A stretch of DNA of 7,837 bases from a bacterium HR27 (GCA_002898975.1 BEID01000050.1:1-7837); one strand, 5' to 3'; positions 1 through 6,963 are shown, numbered from the stretch's first letter. Made by a program: numbers and translations. The notes: a model not told the origin generated them from the letters alone.

Positions 1-788
1 TTCCCAATGTCGACCTCGACAAGGTCAACGAAGCGGTGCCGAAGGGAGCCACGTTGACAGTCACCAGCTCCCCACAGCACGGTGTCGAAGGCACGCTCGA
101 GACCGCACTCGCCCTCCGCCGCGCCGGCTACCGCGTGGTTCCGCACCTCGCCGCCCGGGCCATCCGCGATCGTGCTCAGCTCGCCGATCTCTGGCGCCAG
201 TACGCCGCAGCCGGGGTCGACGAGGTCTTCATCGTCGGTGGTGACCAGGAACAGCCGGCTGGCGAGTTCGCCACCTCACTCGACCTCGTCAAGGCGGTGG
301 TCGAACTCGATCCCCTACCACAACGGGTCGGTATCACCTCCTACCCGGAGGGACACCCGCATATTCCGGCTGACGTCCTGGAACGCGACCTCCTGGCCAA
401 ACAGCCGTACGCCCAGTATGCGGTGACCAACCTCGTCTTCGACCCCGAAGTGTTCGTCCACTGGCTCAACACGATGCGCGCACGCGGCTTCACGCTGCCG
501 ATCTACATCGGCCTCCCGGGTACCTTACGCATCGATCGGCTGATTCGGATCGGGATGCGGCTCGGGCTGGGTTCGTCGCTCCGCTATCTCGAGAAGCAGC
601 GTGGCCTGGTCGGTCGGCTCTTGACCGGTGGCGGACTGCGATACGACCCCGGCGAGTTTCTCGACGAAGTCGCCCGCCAGCCGGCCGAGGCCCGAACCGG
701 GATTATCGGCGTCCACTGGTACAGCTTCAATAGTGTCGGGAGTGTCGTGAACTGGGTTGCCGAACGGCAGCAGCGGCTCGGTTGTTGA
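1..788 (+). CDS. metF: Methylenetetrahydrofolate reductase-type protein, 5' end missing
   Basis: The gene is cut by the left edge. The frame is open from the first complete codon at 3 to a TGA at 786-788, giving 261 residues. A GTG at 36 lies inside conserved sequence, so it is probably not the real start. MTHFRs are FAD-binding TIM barrels of about 300 residues that interconvert 5,10-methylene- and 5-methyl-tetrahydrofolate. Family signatures visible (window numbering) are VVPHLAAR (45-52), the loop FIVGGDQEQPAG (76-87) whose Asp81 matches E. coli MetF Asp120, ITSYPEGHP (111-119) and AVTNLVFDP (140-148). The missing N-terminus would carry the first barrel strand and the catalytic Glu region. 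One oddity is Asn143, where the family normally has Gln (E. coli Gln183). The next gene, a formyl-THF ligase, starts 22 bases downstream. Beside a LigM-type demethylase this enzyme probably runs in the oxidative direction, taking methyl-THF from demethylation. Family assignment is firm; direction and substrate flow are inferred. Confidence 0.85.
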   Translation, partial: PNVDLDKVNEAVPKGATLTVTSSPQHGVEGTLETALALRRAGYRVVPHLAARAIRDRAQLADLWRQYAAAGVDEVFIVGGDQEQPAGEFATSLDLVKAVVELDPLPQRVGITSYPEGHPHIPADVLERDLLAKQPYAQYAVTNLVFDPEVFVHWLNTMRARGFTLPIYIGLPGTLRIDRLIRIGMRLGLGSSLRYLEKQRGLVGRLLTGGGLRYDPGEFLDEVARQPAEARTGIIGVHWYSFNSVGSVVNWVAERQQRLGC

Positions 789-795
789 GCGAGGG

Positions 796-802
796 AAGGG
801 AG
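796..802 (+). promoter_or_regulatory. Ribosome binding site fixing the fhs start
   Basis: AAGGGAG lies 8 bases before the ATG at 811. The frame is also open to a possible start at 757, but that would overlap the metF end and add 18 residues unlike the family (rich in Gly, Ser and Val). The purine-rich site and spacing favour 811. Confidence 0.7.
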
Positions 803-810
803 TCGTTACG

Positions 811-2466
811 ATGAGCGGAGCGCAGCTCGCCAAGCTGCGACCGGTCAGCGAGATCGCGAGCGAACTCGGCCTCCTACCGGACGAGCTCGAGCTGTACGGC
901 CCCTTCAAAGCGAAGGTGCGCCTCGATGCGATCGCGCGCCTCGGAGCCCCGCGTGCTCGCTATGTCCTGGTGACCGGGATCACGCCGACGCCCTTCGGCG
1001 AGGGGAAAACGACGGTCTCTGTCGGACTGGGTCAAGCCTTCGGGCGGCTCGGCCTGCGCTCGATCGTCACCGTGCGCCAGTCCTCGATGGGACCGGTGTT
1101 CGGAACCAAAGGCGCTGGCGCGGGTGGTGGTGCCGCCCAGCTGCACCCCTTCCCTGATCTGGCATTGCACTTCACCGGCGACAACCACGCAGTCACGGTC
1201 GCCCACAATCTCCTGGCCGCCGTGCTGGATAACGCGCTCTACCAAGGAACGACGGCACTCGATCCGCGTACCGTCACCTGGCCCCGCGTCATCGACCTCA
1301 ACGACCGGGCTTTGCGCCAACTCGTGCTCGGTCTCGGTGAATCGACCCGGACGGTACGCTTGACCCGGTTCGACATCACTCCAGCCTCCGAGGTGATGGC
1401 CATCCTCGCCCTGGCGCGTGATTATCGGGACCTGCGGGAGCGCCTGGGCCGCATCGTCGTCGGCACCACTTGGGACGGCCGGCCGGTGACCGCCGACGAG
1501 CTGGGGGCGGCTGGCGCGATGGCTGCCCTCCTGGTCGATGCCCTCAAGCCGAACCTCGTCCAGACGAGCGAAGGGACCGCCGCCTTCGTCCACGCTGGCC
1601 CCTTCGGGAACATCGCGACCGGCACCTCCTCGGTCGTCGCCGACATGCTGGCCACCCGGCTCGGCGACGTGGTGATCACCGAGGCGGGCTTCGGCACTGA
1701 CCTGGGTGCCGAAAAGTTCTTCCACATCAAGTGCCGCGCCAGCGGGCTGGCGCCCCATGCGGCCGTGCTCGTGGCCTCGGTTCGCGCCCTCAAGGTTCAG
1801 GGCGGTAAGAGCGTCCGCGAGATCGAACAAGGCGGGGAAGATCTCGCGGCACTGGAAGCTGGGTTGCCCAATCTGATCAAGCACATCGAGAACTTGAAGA
1901 CGTTCGGCGTTCCGGCCGTCGTGGCGATCAATCGCTTCCCCACCGACAGCGCACGCGAGCTGGAACGCGTCGCGCAGGCGGCGATCGACGCGGGTGCACG
2001 CGATGCCGCGGTCGTCGAGGTCTATAGCCGCGGTGGCGAAGGTGGGATCGACCTCGCCCAGGCCGTGTTACGGGCCGCTTCGACCGAGCCAGCATTCCAG
2101 CCCGTCTACGAGCTCGCCTGGCCGCTCGAGCAGAAGGTCGAAGCGATCGCTCGGACGATCTACGGTGCAGCGGCAGTCCGGTTCAGCGCCGCCGCCCGTC
2201 GGCAGCTGGAGGATCTGACCCGCCACGGCTACGACAAGCTCCCGGTGTGCATGGCGAAGACGCCCACCTCGCTCAGCGCCGATCCCAACCTGCTCGGCCG
2301 GCCGGAAGGCTTCACGGTCGAGGTGCGGGAGCTGCGGCTCTTCGCTGGCGCTGGGTACGTCGTGGTGCTCCTCAACGACATCCAGACGATGCCGGGACTG
2401 GGGCGCAAGCCACGTGCGGCCCAGATCGACATCGACGAGCACGGCAACATCATCGGCGTATCGTAA
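811..2466 (+). CDS. fhs: Formate-tetrahydrofolate ligase (10-formyl-THF synthetase, LigH-like)
   Basis: The 551-residue product is close to the usual family length of about 556. The enzyme joins formate to tetrahydrofolate using ATP through formyl phosphate, in the cytoplasm, and the reaction is reversible. Visible motifs are the P-loop TPTPFGEGKTT (58-68), the signature region MGPVFGTKGAGAGGGAAQ (93-110), HFTGDNHAV (120-128), TEAGFGTDLGAEKFF (290-304), the second signature VASVRALKVQGG (321-332), VAINRFPTD (371-379), SRGGEGG (406-412) and the C-terminal TMPGLGRKP (526-534). Several normally conserved positions differ: R89-Q90 where Arg-Glu is usual, GAGAGGGAA instead of GGAAGGGYA, and Tyr405 where a folate-stacking Trp is expected. 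The gene lies between metF and the LigM-type gene, matching the role of LigH in SYK-6, which clears one-carbon units released by O-demethylation. It may therefore run towards formate and ATP. General function is sure; direction is inferred. Confidence 0.95.
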   Translation: MSGAQLAKLRPVSEIASELGLLPDELELYGPFKAKVRLDAIARLGAPRARYVLVTGITPTPFGEGKTTVSVGLGQAFGRLGLRSIVTVRQSSMGPVFGTKGAGAGGGAAQLHPFPDLALHFTGDNHAVTVAHNLLAAVLDNALYQGTTALDPRTVTWPRVIDLNDRALRQLVLGLGESTRTVRLTRFDITPASEVMAILALARDYRDLRERLGRIVVGTTWDGRPVTADELGAAGAMAALLVDALKPNLVQTSEGTAAFVHAGPFGNIATGTSSVVADMLATRLGDVVITEAGFGTDLGAEKFFHIKCRASGLAPHAAVLVASVRALKVQGGKSVREIEQGGEDLAALEAGLPNLIKHIENLKTFGVPAVVAINRFPTDSARELERVAQAAIDAGARDAAVVEVYSRGGEGGIDLAQAVLRAASTEPAFQPVYELAWPLEQKVEAIARTIYGAAAVRFSAAARRQLEDLTRHGYDKLPVCMAKTPTSLSADPNLLGRPEGFTVEVRELRLFAGAGYVVVLLNDIQTMPGLGRKPRAAQIDIDEHGNIIGVS

Positions 2467-2509
2467 GCGGGCAATGGCAGGCCTCGGAGCGGTCGATAGT
2501 TGATCGAAT

Positions 2510-2515
2510 GGAGGA
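2510..2515 (+). promoter_or_regulatory. Strong ribosome binding site for the LigM-type gene
   Basis: GGAGGA lies 7 bases before the ATG at 2523, in the 56-base gap after fhs. Two other ATGs nearby do not compete: the one at 2508 is in frame but hits a TGA after three codons, and the one at 2516 is out of frame. No terminator is seen in the gap, so the gene is probably co-transcribed with fhs. Confidence 0.75.
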
Positions 2516-2522
2516 ATGAGCG

Positions 2523-3917
2523 ATGGCCAGGAATCTCCAAGAAGTGCTCAACCAGGCACCGAACATCCAGGAGTACCTGTACAATAACCAGACGGGTGCG
2601 CGTGTCTACCCGGTCGTGCCCCCCGAGTTCACCAACTGGCGCGACGAACAGCACGCCTGGCGCGAGACCGTCTGCCTCTTCGACCTCTCCTACCACATGA
2701 CCGACCTCTTCCTCCGCGGCCCCGACGCCTTCGCCCTCCTGCGCCAGCTCGGCATCAACTCCTTCGAGGGCTTCGAGCCCGGCCAGGCCAAGCAGTACGT
2801 GCCAGTCTCCCCCGAGGGCTACGTCATCGGTGATGTCATCATGTTCTATCTGGAGGACGGCACGTTCCAGCTGGTCGGCCGTCCCTCGGTGCACAACTGG
2901 GTGCAATTCCACGCCGAGACGAGCGGAGCCAACGTCACCTACGAGCGCGACGAGTGGTCGGTCGCCGATCCCCACAAGCCGCGCAAGACCTTCCGCTTCC
3001 AGATCCAAGGGCCCAACGCCCCCAAGGTGCTCGAGAAGCTGCTCGGTGGCCCACCCCCGGAGATCCCCTTCTTCCACTTCACCCGCGTCCAGATCGCCGG
3101 CAAGACCGTCGGACTCCTCCACCACGGCATGAGCGGCGTCTCCGGCGCCGAGTTCTTCGGTGACTTCGCCGACGGCCCCGCCGTCAAGGCCGCCATCCTC
3201 GAGGCCGGTAAGGAGTTCGGCTTGCGGCAGGTCGGCTCACGGGCGTACGCGACGAACGGCCTGGAGTCGGGCTGGATTCCGAACCCGCTGCCAGCGATCT
3301 ACACCAGCCCGGAACTGCAGAAGTACCGCGAGTGGCTGCCGGCCAACGCCTACGAGGCGGTCGGCTCGCTGGGTGGGAGCTTCGTCAGCCCCAACATCGA
3401 GGACTACTACCTGACGCCGTGGGATCTGGGGTACGGGCGCCTGATCAAGTTCGACCATGACTTCGTCGGGCGGGCAGCGCTGGAGCGGCTGAAGGACCAG
3501 CCGCACCGCAAGAAGGTGACGCTGGTCTGGGACCCGGAGGAAGCGGCGCGGGTGCTCTCCAGCCTGGTCACCCAGCCCAAGGGGCAGCGCTACAAGTACT
3601 TCGACCTGCCGCTGGCCCAGTACGCCACCTGGATGTACGACGCCGTCCTCAACGATGCCGGCGAGGTCGTCGGTTTCGCGATGTTCACCGGCTTCAGCTC
3701 CAACGAAGAGCGTGTCCTTTCCCTCGGCATGGTGAAGCCCGAATACGCCAAGGAGGGGACGCGGCTGCGCGTCGTCTGGGGCGAGCCGAACGGGGGGTCG
3801 CGCAAGCCGTCGGTGGAGCGGCACGTGCAGACCGAGGTGTGGGTCACCGTCGGTCCAGTGCCGTACGCCGAGCCGGCCCGCCGCTACCGCGAGCAGGTCG
3901 CCAAGGCGCGCAAGTAG
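2523..3917 (+). CDS. ligM: LigM-type tetrahydrofolate-dependent aryl O-demethylase (GcvT-fold family)
   Basis: The 464-residue product is close to Sphingobium LigM (about 471). LigM transfers the O-methyl group of vanillate or 3-O-methylgallate to tetrahydrofolate, giving a catechol-type product and 5-methyl-THF. Relatives with the same fold include the glycine-cleavage T protein and DmdA. Stretches that agree with LigM as I recall it are VYPVVPPEFTNWR (28-40), KQYVPVSPEGYVIGD (90-104), RFQIQGP (158-164), EAGKEFGL (227-234), GSRAY (238-242), ESGWIPNPLPAIYT (248-261), YREWLPANAYEA (268-279), GGSFVSPNIEDYY (284-296) and KFDHDFVGR (309-317). Residues matching the LigM active site (Tyr31, His60, Arg122, Tyr247) are Tyr29, His58, Arg120 and Tyr242. 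No signal peptide or membrane segment is seen, so it is cytoplasmic. It is the last gene of the operon, followed by a terminator. Synonymous codon choice changes near residue 230. The true substrate may differ from vanillate; another methoxylated aromatic, or an N- or S-methyl donor, remains possible. Confidence 0.85.
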   Translation: MARNLQEVLNQAPNIQEYLYNNQTGARVYPVVPPEFTNWRDEQHAWRETVCLFDLSYHMTDLFLRGPDAFALLRQLGINSFEGFEPGQAKQYVPVSPEGYVIGDVIMFYLEDGTFQLVGRPSVHNWVQFHAETSGANVTYERDEWSVADPHKPRKTFRFQIQGPNAPKVLEKLLGGPPPEIPFFHFTRVQIAGKTVGLLHHGMSGVSGAEFFGDFADGPAVKAAILEAGKEFGLRQVGSRAYATNGLESGWIPNPLPAIYTSPELQKYREWLPANAYEAVGSLGGSFVSPNIEDYYLTPWDLGYGRLIKFDHDFVGRAALERLKDQPHRKKVTLVWDPEEAARVLSSLVTQPKGQRYKYFDLPLAQYATWMYDAVLNDAGEVVGFAMFTGFSSNEERVLSLGMVKPEYAKEGTRLRVVWGEPNGGSRKPSVERHVQTEVWVTVGPVPYAEPARRYREQVAKARK

Positions 3918-3943
3918 CGTTACACGACACGAGCGATCCCAGT

Positions 3944-3977
3944 GGGACTCCCCAGCAGCGGGGAGTCCCTCTCGTTT
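3944..3977 (+). terminator. Rho-independent terminator of the metF-fhs-ligM operon
   Basis: A perfect 10-bp inverted repeat, GGGACTCCCC (3944-3953) and GGGGAGTCCC (3960-3969), encloses the 6-base loop AGCAGC. A T-rich tail TCTCGTTT follows at 3970-3977. It starts 26 bases after the ligM stop and before dgt. The tail is interrupted by C and G, as is common in GC-rich genomes, so efficiency is uncertain. Confidence 0.75.
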
Positions 3978-3986
3978 CCCAAGCGA

Positions 3987-4016
3987 CTGGCACGAACCTC
4001 GCTGTGTCCGTACACT
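3987..4016 (+). promoter_or_regulatory. Candidate sigma-70-type promoter for dgt-dnaG
   Basis: CTGGCA (3987-3992; 4 of 6 against TTGACA) and TACACT (4011-4016; 4 of 6 against TATAAT) are separated by 18 bases. They sit between the upstream terminator and the dgt ribosome site. Transcription would start near 4023, leaving a very short leader. The match is weak, and position is the main argument. Confidence 0.3.
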
Positions 4017-4023
4017 TCGGCGC

Positions 4024-4033
4024 AAGAGGTGGG
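4024..4033 (+). promoter_or_regulatory. Ribosome binding site fixing the dgt GTG start
   Basis: AAGAGGTGGG ends 4 bases before the GTG at 4038, with its GAGGTG core 6 bases away. The frame is open back to an ATG inside the upstream terminator hairpin (3942). That would add 32 residues unlike the family, so 4038 is preferred. A GTG at 4029 is a less likely alternative. Confidence 0.6.
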
Positions 4034-4037
4034 CACG

Positions 4038-5108
4038 GTGAATACACGTCCAGCAACACCGATTCGCGAGCTCCTCGAACTCCGCGAGGATTCCTGGCTG
4101 CACCCGGCAGCGACGCGCAGCCGCGGCGCAGCGCGCCAGCGAGCGGAGCCGGAGTGCCCATACCGCACAGCTTTCCAGCGCGACCGGGATCGGGTCATTC
4201 ACTCCAAAGCGTTCCGCCGCCTCAAGCACAAGACGCAGGTGTTCATCGCCCCGAGCGGAGACCACTTCCGAACTCGACTGACCCACACGCTCGAGGTGAC
4301 GCAGATCGCTCGCACGATCGGGCGTGCCCTGCGTCTCAACGAGGACCTGATCGAAGCGATCGGCCTCGCGCACGATCTCGGCCATACCCCCTTTGGCCAT
4401 ACCGGTGAACGAGCCCTGGCCGCGGTCTTTCCCGGCTTCCGCCACAACGAGCAGAGCCTGCGAGTCGTCGACCGGATCGAACGCGACGGACAAGGCTTGA
4501 ACCTGACCGAACCGGTGCGCGACGGTATTCTGCGGCATTCCAAAACGGTCGACAGCATCGCCAGTCCGGTCGCAGGTTGGCCACGCACGCCAGAGGGACA
4601 AGTCGTGAAGATCAGCGACGGCATCGCCTACATTAACCACGACCTCGACGACGCGCTCCGCGCCGGGATCCTTAAGCTGGACGACATCCCACGCGATATT
4701 CTCGAGACCCTCGGCTGGTCGCATGGCGAGCGGATCCATCGCCTGGTCGCGGACGTCATCGCCACTTCCCAGCCACTGCTGGACACGGCTGAGCCCGGCA
4801 CACCGGTGATCCGCCTTTCCCCGCAAATGGAAGAGATCGCCAATCGTCTGCGGCGCTTCTTGTTCGATCGCGTCTACGAGCCGCTCAACCAGCTCGAGTC
4901 CACGCGCAAGGCCGAGCGGATCATTCAATTTCTGTTCGAATATTATGTCGAGCACCCCGACGCGGTACCGGACGACTTCCGGTCAGCCTTGGCTGGTGAA
5001 TCGGTCGAACGGATCGCGGCTGATTATGTGGCGAGCATGACCGACCGGTTCGCGCTCGCCTGCTTCGAGTCGATCTGGATGCCGCGCTTCTGGTCGTTCC
5101 TCGGGTGA
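4038..5108 (+). CDS. dgt: Deoxyguanosinetriphosphate triphosphohydrolase-like protein (HD domain)
   Basis: Starting at the GTG the product has 356 residues, typical of the shorter dGTPase-like subfamily. Such enzymes are cytoplasmic metal-dependent hydrolases that split dNTPs into deoxynucleoside and triphosphate and so limit dNTP pools. The N-terminal family block is DRDRVIHSKAFRRLKHKTQV (49-68). The HD-type metal ligands are visible as His83 in RLTHTLEV, His112-Asp113 in GLAHDLGHTPFGHTGE, and Asp194 in KISDGIAYINHD. Further family blocks are FRHNEQSLRVV (134-144), GILRHSK (163-169) and ASMTDRFAL (332-340). The gene is separated from the upstream operon by a terminator and followed after 4 bases by dnaG, so dNTP control and primase synthesis are probably co-expressed. 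Family is sure. Substrate preference among dNTPs cannot be read from the sequence, and many members of this subfamily are not specific for dGTP. Confidence 0.92.
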   Translation: MNTRPATPIRELLELREDSWLHPAATRSRGAARQRAEPECPYRTAFQRDRDRVIHSKAFRRLKHKTQVFIAPSGDHFRTRLTHTLEVTQIARTIGRALRLNEDLIEAIGLAHDLGHTPFGHTGERALAAVFPGFRHNEQSLRVVDRIERDGQGLNLTEPVRDGILRHSKTVDSIASPVAGWPRTPEGQVVKISDGIAYINHDLDDALRAGILKLDDIPRDILETLGWSHGERIHRLVADVIATSQPLLDTAEPGTPVIRLSPQMEEIANRLRRFLFDRVYEPLNQLESTRKAERIIQFLFEYYVEHPDAVPDDFRSALAGESVERIAADYVASMTDRFALACFESIWMPRFWSFLG

Positions 5109-5112
5109 GACA

Positions 5113-6963
5113 ATGGCACGCGAAGACGTCGAACGAGTCCGAGAAGCCATCGATATCGTCGAGCTCATCGGCAGCACGCTCGACCTGCGCAAGGCAGGGA
5201 AGAACTACAAGGCGCTCTGCCCGTTTCACCAGGAAAAGACGCCCTCGTTCTACGTCTTCCCCGAGACGCAATCGTTCTACTGCTTCGGCTGCGGTGCGAG
5301 CGGCGACGCCATCACCTTCGTCATGCGGACCGAGCAGCTCGGTTTTCGCGAGGCACTCGAGCGTCTGGCCGAGCGAGCCGGTATCACGCTCCAGTCATCT
5401 CGCCTGCACGATGACCAGGAGGACGAGCACCGACAGCGATTGTTCGAGCTCAACCGCCTGGCCGCTGCCTGGTTCGCCCATGTTCTCTGGTCGACCGCAT
5501 TCGGTGAGCCGGCCCGGGCGTATCTGGAGCGTCGCGGCGTCGACCGGGCGACCGCCGAGCGCTTCGGGCTCGGCTTCGCCCCCGACGCACCCGCTGCGTT
5601 ACTCCGCTATCTCACGCAGCGCGGCGCGAGCGCGGACGAACTCGTGCAGGCCGGACTGGTGGTCCGGCGTGACGACGGCTCGCTCGTCGACCGCTTCCGC
5701 AACCGCGTCATTTTCCCGATTCGCGACCGACAGGGACGGATCCTCGGCTTCGGCGGTCGGTCGCTCGGCGATGTACAACCCAAGTACCTCAATTCCCCAC
5801 AGACCCCGCTTTTCGACAAGAGCAGCGTGCTCTACGCCCTCGATCTCGCCGAGGAATCGATCCGCGCGCAGCGCAGCGCGATCGTCGTCGAGGGATACCT
5901 GGACGCTATCACGGCGCATCAATTCGGCTACTCCAATACGGTCGCGTCGCTCGGAACGGCGCTCACGGAACGGCAGGGGAAACTCCTCCGTCGGCTCGCC
6001 GACCGGATCCTCCTGGCGCTGGACGCCGACGCCGCCGGACGACAGGCGACACTCCGCGGCCTCGAACTCTTGCGCACAGCGCTCGCCGACGCCGAGCGGC
6101 CGGTCGCCGACCCGCGCCAGCTCGTCCGCTTCGAGCGCACGCTCGGCGTCGAACTGGCGGTCGTCGTGCTCCCAGAGGGATTCGACCCGGACGATCTGAT
6201 CCGTCAGGATCGCCCGCGCTGGGAAGCGGCACTCGCGCGACCGGTACCACTGGTCGACTATTATCTCGACGCCCTGCTCGGCAGCCAGCCACCAGCGCAC
6301 CCGCGGGAAGCGGCTGCACTGCTCGAACGTGTGGCGCCGCTCCTGCTCGAGCTCGGTGATCCGGTACAGGTCGACCTCTATACCCGCGCAGTGGCGCACC
6401 GTTTGCACCTACCCGAGGAGACGGTGCGCCGACTGCTCGCTTCGTACCGGCGGCGGCCAGTGAAGTCGAGCAGTTCCACGAACGGCCAGCAGCCTGGACA
6501 ACGCCCACTCACGACCGAGCAGCAGCTCATCGCGCTCCTGTTGCGCTACCCTGACGCTGCCGCCATCTTTTTGGAAGAGCTGGATCAGGAAAGTCTCCTC
6601 GACGTCCGGCATCGCGAGATCGTGCAGGCCCTCCGTTCGGGCGTGGTCGGGGCCGAAACTGGCTGGCCCGACGAGCTGACCGAGTACGTCGCGTTCCTGC
6701 GCGAGCGCGTCGCTGCTCAACCCGATCTGCCGGCACCGCTCGCCCGGCAAGCGCTCCGCGATGCCCTCCGTCGGCTGCGCCGAGAGCGTCACGACGAGCG
6801 ACTCCGGTCACTCCTGAGCGAAGTCCGCGTTGCGGAACAGACCGGCGACCGGGCTGCCTTGCGGAGCGCCTTGGAACTCATCGAAGCACTCAAGCAGCGC
6901 TTCCCGGAGTTCTATCCCGAGCGTAGCCCCTACTTCCGGGACACCCGCGATCCTGTCACCTGA
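5113..6963 (+). CDS. dnaG: DNA primase
   Basis: This is the replicative primase that lays down RNA primers at the fork and works with the DnaB helicase. The 616 residues carry the full bacterial architecture. The N-terminal CHC2 zinc site is Cys36, His39, Cys57 and Cys60 (CPFH and CFGC). The basic RNA-polymerase motif is FRNRVIFPIRDRQGRILGFG (195-214). The TOPRIM catalytic core has Glu260 in VVEGYLD, Asp304 and Asp306 in ALDADAAG, and Asp358 and Asp360 in EGFDPDD. A Ser/Gly/Gln-rich linker (about 450-466) leads to a helical C-terminal domain (467-616), which in this family binds the helicase. The TOPRIM stretch between Asp306 and Asp358 is about 18 residues longer than in E. coli. The ATG is 4 bases after the dgt stop, and GGGTGAG (5103-5109) overlaps that stop, suggesting translational coupling. 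The last 8 bases overlap the end of the opposite-strand selA. No rpoD follows, although it often neighbours dnaG in other bacteria. Confidence 0.97.
   Translation: MAREDVERVREAIDIVELIGSTLDLRKAGKNYKALCPFHQEKTPSFYVFPETQSFYCFGCGASGDAITFVMRTEQLGFREALERLAERAGITLQSSRLHDDQEDEHRQRLFELNRLAAAWFAHVLWSTAFGEPARAYLERRGVDRATAERFGLGFAPDAPAALLRYLTQRGASADELVQAGLVVRRDDGSLVDRFRNRVIFPIRDRQGRILGFGGRSLGDVQPKYLNSPQTPLFDKSSVLYALDLAEESIRAQRSAIVVEGYLDAITAHQFGYSNTVASLGTALTERQGKLLRRLADRILLALDADAAGRQATLRGLELLRTALADAERPVADPRQLVRFERTLGVELAVVVLPEGFDPDDLIRQDRPRWEAALARPVPLVDYYLDALLGSQPPAHPREAAALLERVAPLLLELGDPVQVDLYTRAVAHRLHLPEETVRRLLASYRRRPVKSSSSTNGQQPGQRPLTTEQQLIALLLRYPDAAAIFLEELDQESLLDVRHREIVQALRSGVVGAETGWPDELTEYVAFLRERVAAQPDLPAPLARQALRDALRRLRRERHDERLRSLLSEVRVAEQTGDRAALRSALELIEALKQRFPEFYPERSPYFRDTRDPVT

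Noticed and set aside
786..788. TGA after a Cys codon at the metF end, considered as a possible selenocysteine codon because selA is present
   Set aside because: MTHFR has no known Sec, the protein ends at the expected length, and the read-through frame overlaps fhs without family similarity.
757..810. Upstream alternative start for fhs
   Set aside because: It overlaps metF, has no good ribosome site, and adds residues not seen in the family.
874..1884. 336-codon open frame on the - strand
   Set aside because: It is antisense to the well-conserved fhs and has a low-complexity Gly/Arg/Glu-rich composition with no recognisable domain.
2493..2507. Short inverted repeat TCGAT/ATCGA in the fhs-ligM gap
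   Set aside because: The stem is only 5 bp with no T tract, so it is too weak to call a terminator or operator.
3237..4955. Long open frame on the - strand (572 codons)
   Set aside because: It lies antisense to ligM and dgt, crosses the terminator hairpin, and resembles no family. GC-rich codon bias on the + strand produces such open frames.
5105..6199. 364-codon + strand frame overlapping dnaG
   Set aside because: The product is Ser/Arg-rich with no domain, as expected for an out-of-frame reading of dnaG, whose own motifs are unmistakable.
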